From CAYSWS01 sp964434935 (lineage in GTDB: Bacteria; Patescibacteriota; WWE3; UBA101185; UBA10185), in contig CAYSWS010000001.1 of the NCBI GenBank assembly GCA_964434935.1, positions 1-64,000 of the forward strand: a stretch of 64,000 bases of DNA, given 5' to 3'. Positions 27,901 through 36,473 of this stretch are shown here, in pieces. The notes under the pieces were generated by a model. The model was not told where the DNA came from. It saw only the letters and a list, made by a program, of their open reading frames with translations, and did no database searches. The first letter of the stretch is position 1. Every line of letters begins with the position of its first letter. The position numbers were made by a program, and so were the translations under genes.

Positions 27901-29212
27901 CAGTGCTGATGAGTGGCGGGAGACTTATGTTACCACAGAGCTGGTAAACGCAACTGCCGTTAAATCTACAATTGGCAATAATTCAGGCGCAGATGTTGTC
28001 ACCATTGTAAGATACGAAGTTGTAGAGTTTTTAGCTTCGGGGGTATCAGTGCAAACAGGAGAGGCTGATCTGACAAGTTTGACCAACGCTGATCAAACAG
28101 TAACTTTAGATACAACTGTGGATACTTCAAGATCCTTTGTTTACGCCACTTTTAGGCATCAGGATGATGGTTTGGCACAGACATCAGTAAGGATGTGGCT
28201 CTCTGATGTGGATGAGATCAGTTTTGATAGGAACACCACAACCACTGATCTGGATAGCTTCGCTCGGTGGTGGGTGGTGGAGTTTCCTAGTGGGGGTGTA
28301 TCAGTGCAAAGGGATACAGGTAGGCAGACCGTCGGTGAAGATCTCATCCCATTATCTATTCCAACACCGATCAATACATCGAGGACATTTCCTATTTTTA
28401 CTGCCTCCAATAGCGGTACCGGTAACGCTTTCCCCAGAGGACGTTATTACTCAGAAATCTTAGATGAATCAAGTGCTCAATTCATTTGTGGTTATGACGG
28501 TAATACAGTAGATTATGCTTGGCAGATCGTAGATACCAGCGGTTTTGTGACTGACAAATACAACTTTGCTCAAAATGACTTTGAGTTTTTTGAAACGAAT
28601 AATTCCGTGACCTTGACCAATAACTGGCCTCCCGGTTATGGCGACAACTTATTGGAAAATGAAGCCATGACGCAGATCCCAGCCACCAATGAGACATTAG
28701 CTTATGGTGACAAGACTAGGTTGCAAATGAACATGACCATCAGCGGCATCACATTTCCCAGTACCAGCACAGGTTTTATCTTACAGTACAGAGAGACAGA
28801 GGACTGCACTACTTATGGATATTGGACCGACGTAGGAGATAAGGGCAGCGGTTCTATCTGGCGGCTGTATGATGAGGCGGCAATTGGTGATTCAACTACT
28901 CAGGTGAACGACATTTCCACCTCTGACTCATCGGCGGAAGGTTATTATTCGGAAATAAATCCTTCAGCCAACAATCCAAATGACGTACTAGTAGGTGAAA
29001 ACACCGAGTGGGACTGGCCCATAGAGAACAACGGTGCAGCAGACAACACCACTTACTGTTTTAGAATGGTATTGGATGACTACCGTGTTCTAGGAAGCTA
29101 CCAGTCCGACAGCTTTCCCAAGATCACCACTGCCCCCGGAGTAGGGGATCTTATGAGGCATGGTAAGTTCTTTCAAAACGAAACTTTCAAAGGTTATTTT
29201 TGGGCTGACTAA
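24950..29212 (+). CDS. Large secreted modular surface protein, 1420 residues
   Basis: An N-terminal signal peptide (~1-24, ending TYAWV) is followed by three related domains of ~145 residues (motifs NLNQNTPYAI, NLNQSTAYEL, NVNPAQGIKW, each followed by a strand such as DQTGDYLVTL) that look like C1q/TNF-like jelly-rolls. Then come two ~185-residue modules starting LKYRWRDDTTDLN and LHYRWRDDTTDLN, two or three domains with GGFKVQ or GVSVQ starts, and a final module. It ends MRHGKFFQNETFKGYFWAD, a C-terminal signature seen at the ends of other CPR surface proteins. Probably a cell-surface adhesin or coat protein. TAAAAT ends seven bases before the ATG. Confidence 0.85.
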   Translation: MPKILKVFVFIMLAAVIYAQRTYAWVGDGVANLKGTQTTDSTNLNQNTPYAIVWSSSDFDANFYDHDPAGPNPERLYVDQTGDYLVTLTLPMITGDTEQREQVQMEVFVNGSAADGAIGGSSYLRNLNNHIEASDHVAVMLSGLSSGDYIEVFVWETGIDGIVNVSGTASMYVEHISASRTVFTATATQTNAPSSPTNLNQSTAYELEWAEVREDSGFTHSDGTNPEDIQLDSSGHYLLFVNVPVYDSSGTDRQSVLVIPRLDGSTVAGGNAKQGYIRDQSSYNNYSSMHWSGVVFAASDNQVLTIQTQQNSSGGTTTVPSGKNASIFVEKLDDAVANMIALRGTDLTGGTDWNVNPAQGIKWETNVFKDSSIYTHNTGSNPQQVTVEKAGDYLLVFNDSMGTSTVQRIANKITVQVDGTDETGAIVTTHYIRGQSYNHYESSGSLVFLMEDLTPGNVVTVSTEQAGNNGTLNDNQDAMFFLWYKGRANAHTAQLKYRWRDDTTDLNTDGGWKAAENTIWDSAARSTTYRLRLAITNVGDSAESSARTYELQFGEMTTTCEDISTWVGVDDSSDYIDMVATAHITPDGEAATSGLLSNAESYSFVNGEGRESADTTGSIGALSSGEYTELEYSIRPAASTPFNTTFCFRVYDTTAGAPIDAYENYALLQIRTPYIEQLHYRWRDDTTDLNSAGGWITDEDSDPAVEISVGDTYRLRFETANTGSIAEEEAHSFEVQFGKLETTCAAISTWTGIGDSSDDFDMVGTTHIDPDGESTTSGLLANTDGYSYTNGEGRDTADTTSSLTAMTNGYYRELEFSFAATANSTPSASYCFRVVDDFGELENYNVYPVVTVEGGFKVQKIIGSITGTLSQTETIDTIASLENAFVMMDFTGASKADNIPYEATCTAYLSSTSEVTVEKSNISGECQYAVYVIEALRNEFIVRGRGAVTINTSELSDTAPANNIGDILDTNKVFIPANVRSNGDSADEWRETYVTTELVNATAVKSTIGNNSGADVVTIVRYEVVEFLASGVSVQTGEADLTSLTNADQTVTLDTTVDTSRSFVYATFRHQDDGLAQTSVRMWLSDVDEISFDRNTTTTDLDSFARWWVVEFPSGGVSVQRDTGRQTVGEDLIPLSIPTPINTSRTFPIFTASNSGTGNAFPRGRYYSEILDESSAQFICGYDGNTVDYAWQIVDTSGFVTDKYNFAQNDFEFFETNNSVTLTNNWPPGYGDNLLENEAMTQIPATNETLAYGDKTRLQMNMTISGITFPSTSTGFILQYRETEDCTTYGYWTDVGDKGSGSIWRLYDEAAIGDSTTQVNDISTSDSSAEGYYSEINPSANNPNDVLVGENTEWDWPIENNGAADNTTYCFRMVLDDYRVLGSYQSDSFPKITTAPGVGDLMRHGKFFQNETFKGYFWAD

Positions 29213-29215
29213 ATT

Positions 29216-30190
29216 ATGAAATATATTACTACTATAATCATAACAACTATACTTATCACTAGCATAGTATGTGTGCCATTTTGTTATAAAAAAGCTGCTG
29301 CACAAGAAAGAACGCCAACGCAAACTCCGGTTACTGTCTATCGCACGGAGGATGAGTCCGGATTTTCCCAGATAGTTTTGAATGATAATGGAGACGTACG
29401 TATCATCACCAACGACAGATGGCCGCATGCAGACCCTATTAGCGATGGAAAAGTGGTGGTGTGGTCTGCCCAAGTAGGTTCTTTATGGCAGCTCTTTTAC
29501 TATGATATTGCTTCAGGTCAAACCATACAGTTGACCAGAACAGGCAATAACGTTGATCCTCATCTTTCTGATGGTGTGGTAGCGTGGGAAGGACAGCGCG
29601 GCGGCACCTGGCAGATCCTTATGTTCGATGGCGTAAGAGTGATGCAGATCACCAACAGCATTTATCCTGCCCAGGACCTGGTCATAAAAGATGGCATGAT
29701 AGCCTACACGCAAAAGAACGCTCAGGATGAGTGGCAGGTGTACGTGTTTGACATCCTAGAGGCAAAGATAAACAACCTTACTCCTCAAGGGTCAGGCAAA
29801 GATCCTATCATTGAGGAGGGTGAAGTTTCCTGGCAGCAAACGGACGAGGACAGCGGCGAGATCACTTTTTTTTCCTATGACACCACTAGTCGCGACACCT
29901 TTTTCGAAAAAGTAAAAGAAGGCAGACAAAAGGTTGGGGGTACGGTTCTCAGAAGGTTTAAAGCAATACCTGATGAGCCAAAAGAGCCTGTGGAGAGAAC
30001 CGTTCTGCCCAAGCAAGTCACAATTGAGGATATCAAGGAAGAGTTGGGGTTGGATTTTGAGGGTTTGGCACCGGAAAGCCAGGCTGAAGAAACCCCTGTT
30101 GACGAACAGCCGCTGGAAGAAGTGCAGGAAAGCACCGAGTCTGTGACCGGAGAGGCTGACGTACCGGAAAGCACCACTTCCGGTCAGTAA
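29216..30190 (+). CDS. Secreted TolB-like beta-propeller protein
   Basis: 324 residues, starting 3 bp after the previous stop and so co-transcribed. Residues ~1-29 are a signal peptide. From ~50 to ~230 there are repeats of ~45 residues with DPxxSDGxVVW and WQLFYYD/WQVYVFD strings, as in TolB-type blades; only about four or five are visible, fewer than a closed six- or seven-blade ring. The C-terminal ~90 residues are acidic and low-complexity, without a membrane helix. Confidence 0.78.
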   Translation: MKYITTIIITTILITSIVCVPFCYKKAAAQERTPTQTPVTVYRTEDESGFSQIVLNDNGDVRIITNDRWPHADPISDGKVVVWSAQVGSLWQLFYYDIASGQTIQLTRTGNNVDPHLSDGVVAWEGQRGGTWQILMFDGVRVMQITNSIYPAQDLVIKDGMIAYTQKNAQDEWQVYVFDILEAKINNLTPQGSGKDPIIEEGEVSWQQTDEDSGEITFFSYDTTSRDTFFEKVKEGRQKVGGTVLRRFKAIPDEPKEPVERTVLPKQVTIEDIKEELGLDFEGLAPESQAEETPVDEQPLEEVQESTESVTGEADVPESTTSGQ

Positions 30191-30203
30191 GAACCCTGCC
30201 GTG

Positions 30204-31064
30204 TTATTGACCTGTTTGATACTTTGTGCGCATGCCATTGACCGCTGCCTCAAGGTTGTAGGCTGTGTTGGTCAGATCGGTAAGAGTCTCCAAAACCCCG
30301 TTTCCAGCCAAATAGGATAATTCTGTCTGATAAGCCAGATCTTTCAGCTCATCTATGGAGAGGGCATCTTCGCACACGCCTATATCCTCATAAGCAATGA
30401 TCTCTTTGCCAGTTTGCGCCAGACATTCATCGAACAAGGCCTGTACCTGGTCTAGCCTAAGAATGAGATCCTTGGTATTGAACTTGCTCCTATCCACCTG
30501 CTCAACTTGGGATCTGACATCGGTGAAGATGTTCTTGTCTTTGAGCTCACCTTGATAATAAGACGAAAAATCAATGTTATATTTTTGGTAATCGGAAGGT
30601 AGGTAAATGTTGTAAATGGCTTGTGTCACCTGTCCTACATTTTGATATTCCATGATCAGTATTGTGGTGGCTGAGGAAATTTGTTCTGCGTTTTGCACTA
30701 GTTCAGGGGTTTGAAACTTTTTATCGATCTTATGCTGCAAGAACCCGGTGAGAGACATCTTTTTTACTTGGGCTTTTTGCCGGTTGTATTCTTCTAATTT
30801 AGCCGTCAACTCCTGATTGGTTGTTTCAATTTGGCTCAAAATGGCGTTTTTCTCTTCCAGAAAGTCCAGACGGTTGGGATCAAGTTTAGTAAGTTCGACG
30901 GTGTTTATTCTGAGGGCAACCAATTTGGTCTTTATGTACGAAAGATCTCGGATCTGTTGGTCTACATATTGAGATGTGATCGATCTGGTATTTTTATAAA
31001 TATAAAAACCAAGGTTTAACATTACAACTGCCGCCACAACTATGGGTAACAAGAACTTTCTCAT
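30204..31064 (-). CDS. Membrane-anchored coiled-coil protein of unknown function
   Basis: 286 residues from ATG at 31064, chosen because TAAGAT ends six bases before it. One N-terminal membrane helix (~5-22) is followed by a mostly helical extracytoplasmic region with strong heptad character at ~30-95 (LDFLEEKNAILSQIETTNQE). No catalytic motif is visible. It converges with the propeller gene (13 bp apart). Confidence 0.72.
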   Translation of the reverse strand: MRKFLLPIVVAAVVMLNLGFYIYKNTRSITSQYVDQQIRDLSYIKTKLVALRINTVELTKLDPNRLDFLEEKNAILSQIETTNQELTAKLEEYNRQKAQVKKMSLTGFLQHKIDKKFQTPELVQNAEQISSATTILIMEYQNVGQVTQAIYNIYLPSDYQKYNIDFSSYYQGELKDKNIFTDVRSQVEQVDRSKFNTKDLILRLDQVQALFDECLAQTGKEIIAYEDIGVCEDALSIDELKDLAYQTELSYLAGNGVLETLTDLTNTAYNLEAAVNGMRTKYQTGQ

Positions 31065-31070
31065 AAACAT

Positions 31071-31076
31071 ATCTTA
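31071..31076 (-). promoter_or_regulatory. -10 box of the coiled-coil protein gene (leaderless)
   Basis: TAAGAT followed by six bases (which happen to include an in-frame ATG) and the ATG at 31064. Confidence 0.5.
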
Positions 31077-31133
31077 CTTAAAATATGTCTAAAGTTCTAA
31101 TGTTTATTTGTAGGATCGTACTTAAAGAGTTGA

Positions 31134-33656
31134 CTAGAAGGCTGCCAGATAGGTAAGTACGATGTCTCCCACGCGGGCGTAATTGCCGCTTTGGGAACCC
31201 ATTCTTAGATAAATGACAGCTGTTTCCCCGGCAGTGTTCCAGAGATCTAGGTCAGCGCTGTTGAAACTGATAGTGGACCAGGAAGTGCTGGCATTGGACG
31301 TACTGGATGCATCCACGGTGCCGTTACCTTCAAGATATATTCTGGCATCCACGCTGCTGTTGGTAGAGGTGGCGTTCTCAGTCATATAACTGATGACCAC
31401 TGAGTTTGAGGTGGACCAAGCAGAGAAATCCTGAGGCAGCTTGACTCTTACAGCCACGGTGTAGAAATGCTGGGTGGAAGCACCTCTTTCCCAGGAATAA
31501 TAAGTTCTGATACTGGATGCTGGTGTTGTGTCCCCGTCTGCCACCATTGCACCTGTGATGTTAGTATCTGTGCCTGCACCATAAAATGCGGTTAGTGTGG
31601 CGCCGGGATATTCTGGTGAGAGAGTGATGATCTTGGTGGGCCTGGCTGTGCCGGTATAGCTGGGTCCGGAATCGGCATCAAAAGTGAATGAGTTGGAACC
31701 GTCTGACATACCAAAAGACGAGTTTGTTGCGTTGAAAGTGAAGGAGTCAGTGCCGTCCGAAACTGTGAATGTCTCACCGGTATTAATGGTCACCGTAGGA
31801 GTGGAGGCGGTCCAGGTCCAGTCGTCGGAGGAGGCAATGGTGCTAACACCGGCTACGGCACCTGCTGAGGAAATAGACCAAGCAGAACCGCTGGCTAGGG
31901 AGAGAGAGGTGGCGGGCTGTGTGTTACCCAGCGAAATGGCTGAAGTGCCTTCATCCAGGAATAACCAATTGTTTGTGCCATCCCAGATCCTGAAATCTCC
32001 TGTATCTGAGCCCTCGCCGATCTTGACATCAAAATTTGCCGAAGTGGCATCAAAAGTAAGAGCACCCTCTCCGCTGGTGATACTAATGCTGTTACCTTCC
32101 ACATAAGCGTCTTGCAAGGCGCTGGCTCCGGCTAGGTCTATCCAGCCCGATGAGCTGTTATACCACATGGTAGAGCCATCGGCGTAAACATCACCTTCAT
32201 TTGGTGTTGATGGCGTGGTGCCGGTCCTGATCCTTAGGGAAGCGCGTCCGGAGGTTGAAGCCGGAAGGTCCAGATAAGCGGTGGGGGCGGAAGTATCAAC
32301 ACCTATGGCCCCGGTACTGGCATCGGCAAAAAATATAGCTTCCAGAGAGGGTCCGCTACCATCGATCCTGAAATCAGAGTCATTGTTTTGACCGTTGGCC
32401 ACAATAATGCCATCGGAACCAATGAACATATCAGCGCTGGCTTGGTCGGTGCCGCCAATGATGAGGTCATTTCCCACCACCAGATCATTATTTACGGTCA
32501 GATCTTCGTCTATTTGCACGGCTCCGGAGTCAACCCAGAGGGCAAAGTTATTGTCAGCTTCCGTAGCGGCGGCGGCTATGTACAAAGTGGCGGCGTTGGT
32601 AAGAGTGCCGGTCTCGGTGATTACGGGCTCGTTAAGATATAAAGAGGCCGCCAATGTAGTGGTGCCCGCAGCGATAGTCATGCTCTCCGGTTCGATGCGG
32701 ACACCATACACATTGTTTCCAGATGCTCCGGTCACGCTGCCCGCGATTAGTACTTGCTGCCCTATGTTCGAATAGGAGGAATCGTAATCTACGATAAGAC
32801 CAGAATTTGGGTCCAGCGCAGATCCGTTTCCCAGGGAAGCGTAACCTTCCACATCTAAATTTTGTACACTACGTATGCTGCCATTAATATCTAATTCAAC
32901 TTGAGGATCGGTATTATTTATACCTACATAACCTGAGGATTTTTGCACGAAAAGATCATTGGTGTTGATGGAGAGGTCACCGGAAATGGTGAACTCGGTA
33001 CTGGCACCGTCAAACACCAGGCCGGTGTCGGAGATTATGAGGTCGCCGTTGACGTCCAGGGTGCCGTCCATGGATAACTGGTACCCGGCATCGAAAGTGT
33101 CATCTGTATCAGATCTAAGTAGTGATGCAGAGTCAACCCCGTCAACCGTATCTGCGGAATCTGAGGTAGCCGAGTGGAAAGAGTAGGGGACTGAGGTCAT
33201 TTCACGTCTGGGGTTAAAAGTTTCACCTTCGGCAAAATCTCCGTTGCCGCTGGGGTCAAATTCGACTTCCAAATAAAGATCTCCCGAAGAAAAGTCTGGA
33301 CCACCGTTTTGGTTGCAAGAGGAGAAAGTACCCCCGCAATCCAGGACCAGGTTAAATATGCTGTCGTTGTCGTAAAGCTCCACATCTGATTTTGTTTCCT
33401 GCCAGACAAGTGTGCCGCCGGATACCGCGGTATATAAGCTTATTCTAAAATCACAGGTATCGGCTCCGCCCGTGCTTACACAAGAAGCATCGCTGGTGGA
33501 GACGTTGGTTCCGTCATCGTTGACTAATTTTCCTTGGTAGGTAAAAGATTCATTAATACTGGCAATTACACCGTGTGGTAACAGTGTACTCAGAAGTAGC
33601 AATATTGTTGTTGTTACAACGTATTTGTGTGTTATCCTCGACTGTTTTCTTGTCAT
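31134..33656 (-). CDS. Secreted fibre-like protein with jelly-roll C-terminal domain
   Basis: 840 residues from ATG at 33656 (AAGG ~12 bases upstream); the open frame runs further but without a better start. The signal/anchor segment is TTTILLLLSTLLPHGVIA (~12-29). The N-domain begins INESFTYQGKLVNDDG and ends NPRREMTSVPYSFHS, common at the start of CPR fibre proteins. Middle modules have GYVGINNTDPQVELDINGSI and DGTNNWLFLDEGT, related to those of the giant gene at 1-9560. The last ~160 residues (IITLSPEYPGATLTAFYGAG...) look like a beta-sandwich binding domain. Surface role inferred. Confidence 0.85.
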   Translation of the reverse strand: MTRKQSRITHKYVVTTTILLLLSTLLPHGVIASINESFTYQGKLVNDDGTNVSTSDASCVSTGGADTCDFRISLYTAVSGGTLVWQETKSDVELYDNDSIFNLVLDCGGTFSSCNQNGGPDFSSGDLYLEVEFDPSGNGDFAEGETFNPRREMTSVPYSFHSATSDSADTVDGVDSASLLRSDTDDTFDAGYQLSMDGTLDVNGDLIISDTGLVFDGASTEFTISGDLSINTNDLFVQKSSGYVGINNTDPQVELDINGSIRSVQNLDVEGYASLGNGSALDPNSGLIVDYDSSYSNIGQQVLIAGSVTGASGNNVYGVRIEPESMTIAAGTTTLAASLYLNEPVITETGTLTNAATLYIAAAATEADNNFALWVDSGAVQIDEDLTVNNDLVVGNDLIIGGTDQASADMFIGSDGIIVANGQNNDSDFRIDGSGPSLEAIFFADASTGAIGVDTSAPTAYLDLPASTSGRASLRIRTGTTPSTPNEGDVYADGSTMWYNSSSGWIDLAGASALQDAYVEGNSISITSGEGALTFDATSANFDVKIGEGSDTGDFRIWDGTNNWLFLDEGTSAISLGNTQPATSLSLASGSAWSISSAGAVAGVSTIASSDDWTWTASTPTVTINTGETFTVSDGTDSFTFNATNSSFGMSDGSNSFTFDADSGPSYTGTARPTKIITLSPEYPGATLTAFYGAGTDTNITGAMVADGDTTPASSIRTYYSWERGASTQHFYTVAVRVKLPQDFSAWSTSNSVVISYMTENATSTNSSVDARIYLEGNGTVDASSTSNASTSWSTISFNSADLDLWNTAGETAVIYLRMGSQSGNYARVGDIVLTYLAAF

Positions 33657-33805
33657 TTGGGCAGCCTTGAGTCGTTTTACTACTATAATAGTATCAAATT
33701 GGGCAGTTTTTGCAAGACTTTTTGCACATGTGGTATAGAAAGAAATACCACCATAATGAGTACAATATATACACATGCATATCAAAAAAGATAAGAAAAA
33801 AGGAA

Positions 33806-35338
33806 TTAGTGGATACGTCCGGGTTTAAAAATATTGGAAATGAGAATTTTTGTAATATGTGCCGACAATAGCATGAAATTGATGAAAAGCCAGACTGAAA
33901 TGAAAGTAGATACAAAGATACCACCCCAAACGTAAATATCATAATCATAAGTTATGTTGACATCACGGGAAAAGATGGCATATTTCTCTGTACTATACAG
34001 AATTTCTTTAGTACCTATCTCAGGTTTACTTATTTTTATAAGGTAGTTTCCCGGATGAAGCGCTATTAGGTACTCTCCGTTAGCATCCGTATATTGAGGA
34101 TTGGCAATATCGAAGATATCAGACTGGTAAAGCTGCATCTCACCAAAGGTTTCATTGTATACAAAAACTTCTATTTTGGCTCCTTCTTCAGGTTTGTTTT
34201 CAAAAAGGTCAAAATTAGCGTAGACATCACTGAACGTTCCTTCTATCTTACTGACGATTTTACCCTTTTGCTTTAACTCCACAAATCTGGTCATGCGTAT
34301 GACCTGACCTGACTCCAAGTTAAGAATGAGCTCAATGGTATAGATACCGGGTTTTTCGGGAGAGAGAAGTTTCAACTTAATGTATTCTTTTTCCGTATCA
34401 AACACCTGGTCGTTGAACCTAACGCTAATTCTTTTGGCTTCTACGGGCTTTACAGCCTCTATGGTCAGACCCATGCCTTGATACATGTCAATCTTGCTGT
34501 TTTCCAGGGTTTTGTAAAGGTCATTGAACTCACTACCAAAATAGATGGTCCATGTGAACTGAAAGTCATCACCCTGTTTGTTGGGGTCTGAACCGTTGTT
34601 TATTTCATCGAAATCAGACATGCCGCTTTCGTCGCTATCCCAGTAGGTAGGGTTGGTGCCATACGTGAAGATCTCCTCTGCATCGGTCAAGCCGTCAAAA
34701 TCAGAATCCCTGTTGTTGGGGTCAATAAAGTATCTAAATATCTCATCATAGTCGGAAATACCATCAAGGTCAGAGTCAGGTTCTAGGGGATTGGTTAGGA
34801 ATTTATAGACCTCATCGTTATCGTTAACACCGTCTTCATCCGTGTCTATGCTGTGCTTGTCAGTACCCAGCTCATCTTCCAGATCGTTGCTTAAGCCGTC
34901 ACCGTCGCTGTCGCCTCGGGGATCTTTAGGGGTTGGCAGGACATCGTGGTTATAACAGTTATCTCCATCGCGGTCATCGCTTGGATCTAAAGGATTGTTG
35001 CATTGTCCAAGCTCTTCTTTGTCCCAAACGCTGCCGCCATCGGTATCTCCCCTTAGAGGGTTTGTGAGGTGATGGAATTCGAGCAGATTACTTAAGCCAT
35101 CTCCGTCAGGATCCAAGGCGGCGTCAGAAGGGTCCAGAGGGTCGAAGCCGTATAAAAGTTCCCACCAGTTGTACACACCGTCTCCATCCATGTCTACCGG
35201 TACAGCAGCATCAACTTGGGTCACTTGTTCGTAAACATTGGGTAGCTGAGCCTGTGTTGGTCTTAGCAATGATCCCAAGCACAAGAAAGAAAAAGCAAGA
35301 AGTAGTGACAATAATGTTCTTGGTAAAAACTTAGGCAT
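33806..35338 (-). CDS. Secreted protein with thrombospondin type-3-like calcium-binding repeats
   Basis: 510 residues. Residues ~1-30 are a signal peptide. From ~48 to ~260 there are at least seven DxDxDGxxD-type repeats (DMDGDGVYNWWE, DPDGDGLSNLLE, DSDGDGLSNDLE, DTDEDGVNDNDE, DSDLDGISDYDE, DSDFDGLTDAEE), which are known to bind Ca2+. A beta-rich region (~270-465) includes a carboxypeptidase-regulatory-like segment (ANGEYLIALHPGNYLIKI). A membrane helix at ~475-500 and a basic tail anchor the C-terminus. TAAAAT ends seven bases before the ATG. Confidence 0.88.
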   Translation of the reverse strand: MPKFLPRTLLSLLLAFSFLCLGSLLRPTQAQLPNVYEQVTQVDAAVPVDMDGDGVYNWWELLYGFDPLDPSDAALDPDGDGLSNLLEFHHLTNPLRGDTDGGSVWDKEELGQCNNPLDPSDDRDGDNCYNHDVLPTPKDPRGDSDGDGLSNDLEDELGTDKHSIDTDEDGVNDNDEVYKFLTNPLEPDSDLDGISDYDEIFRYFIDPNNRDSDFDGLTDAEEIFTYGTNPTYWDSDESGMSDFDEINNGSDPNKQGDDFQFTWTIYFGSEFNDLYKTLENSKIDMYQGMGLTIEAVKPVEAKRISVRFNDQVFDTEKEYIKLKLLSPEKPGIYTIELILNLESGQVIRMTRFVELKQKGKIVSKIEGTFSDVYANFDLFENKPEEGAKIEVFVYNETFGEMQLYQSDIFDIANPQYTDANGEYLIALHPGNYLIKISKPEIGTKEILYSTEKYAIFSRDVNITYDYDIYVWGGIFVSTFISVWLFINFMLLSAHITKILISNIFKPGRIH

Positions 35339-35345
35339 TGCCTAT

Positions 35346-35351
35346 ATTTTA
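35346..35351 (-). promoter_or_regulatory. -10 box of the calcium-repeat protein gene (leaderless)
   Basis: TAAAAT ends seven bases before the ATG at 35338. Confidence 0.55.
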
Positions 35352-35405
35352 CCTTAAAAGGGAACATTACATTAAAAGAAAAGTGGACGAATAAACAGCC
35401 CTAAA

Positions 35406-36371
35406 TTAGGCGTTGGAGGAGATGGTGACCGTAACTACTTGGTCATAGCTACCGGCAATGGTAGTGCCGGTTATGCTGGCTTTGTAGTTGATATCAAAAA
35501 CGCCATTTGAGATCTCAGTGGCTGTGTTGGCAATGTTGTCTCCGGCTTGAGGTATCTCATCATCGCCGGAATCAAAAGGGGACTCTATGGTCATGCCTGT
35601 AACATTATCCACTGAAATGCCGTATTCTTCTGAACCGGTTGTAACCGTACCATCCGCTACAGGGTCTATGTCATTGCCAAAGCCGTCGTTAAGGTCAGCA
35701 TCGGCAGTGATAGCCACCACAACTCCTGTACGGTTATTGGAATTGATCGTGTATGTTTGATCCGCTTCATTGACACTAGCCGCGGATAGTGTTCCTAACT
35801 GTATGCTGGTAGTGTCCACACCAATGTTCACAAATAAAGGTACTTGTGTGGTGACCAGAGTAGTGTTGTCGTTGGTGATCAAAGCCACGCCAAAATCCAG
35901 AGGTTGGTCTGCGGAGTCATTGGTGTTGACGGCCAGAGATTCTTGAGCGTAGGTAGTTGTAGTATATGTAGTTAGGCCGTCGTCGAGAGTGACTGTGATG
36001 GACGCTCCTGCGGCCAAGGTGCCGTCAAGTAGGGTGAGAGTGATAGTATTATCCAGAGTGTTGTTGGTTCTGGTAACGACAGTAGAACCAGTAACGGTAG
36101 ATGTCGTTCCATCCTGATCCACAACGGCGGTGCTGGGGAAGGTCAGGACTATATCAGAGCTAGCATCTGCGGCTGTAGTGTTAGTAAAAACAACACTGGT
36201 AGTTCCGGGGGACCCGGATTGTGTCCAAGTGCCATCAGCCAGCTTAGCAGCCTTGGCGGCTTTGTTCCCAATAGAGACAGCCAACATAACTATATATACA
36301 AATGTGAAAAGGGGCGCTGACTGCTTGAGAATCTTATTTAATTCAGACCTGCTTTTTTTGGGGCAGAGCAT
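35406..36371 (-). CDS. Secreted WxL-like domain protein, paralog A
   Basis: 321 residues. The signal peptide ends near GNKAAKA (~40). The N-domain has LADGTWTQSGSPGTTSVVFTN; the C-domain includes VPLFVNIGVDTTSIQLGTLS and ends SITGTTIAGSYDQVVTVTIS. It is very similar throughout to the protein at 37539-38495, and its C-domain also resembles that at 38647-39720. The C-terminal layout recalls the WxL surface domain of Gram-positives, though the Trp-x-Leu residues are not preserved, so the family call is tentative. Confidence 0.68.
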   Translation of the reverse strand: MLCPKKSRSELNKILKQSAPLFTFVYIVMLAVSIGNKAAKAAKLADGTWTQSGSPGTTSVVFTNTTAADASSDIVLTFPSTAVVDQDGTTSTVTGSTVVTRTNNTLDNTITLTLLDGTLAAGASITVTLDDGLTTYTTTTYAQESLAVNTNDSADQPLDFGVALITNDNTTLVTTQVPLFVNIGVDTTSIQLGTLSAASVNEADQTYTINSNNRTGVVVAITADADLNDGFGNDIDPVADGTVTTGSEEYGISVDNVTGMTIESPFDSGDDEIPQAGDNIANTATEISNGVFDINYKASITGTTIAGSYDQVVTVTISSNA

Positions 36372-36473
36372 CTTAATTCATAAATTCTATTCCCTTTGCG
36401 ATACGTTTGTCAACAACTATTAATTTCCTGTTCTTATAGGATATTGCAATAAAAAGGGTAATAATATTATACG

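Noticed and set aside
33657..33785. N-terminal 43-residue extension of the 840-residue fibre protein
   Set aside because: The extension is Cys/Tyr-rich, has no ribosome-binding site, and would place charged residues before an otherwise normal signal peptide starting at 33656.
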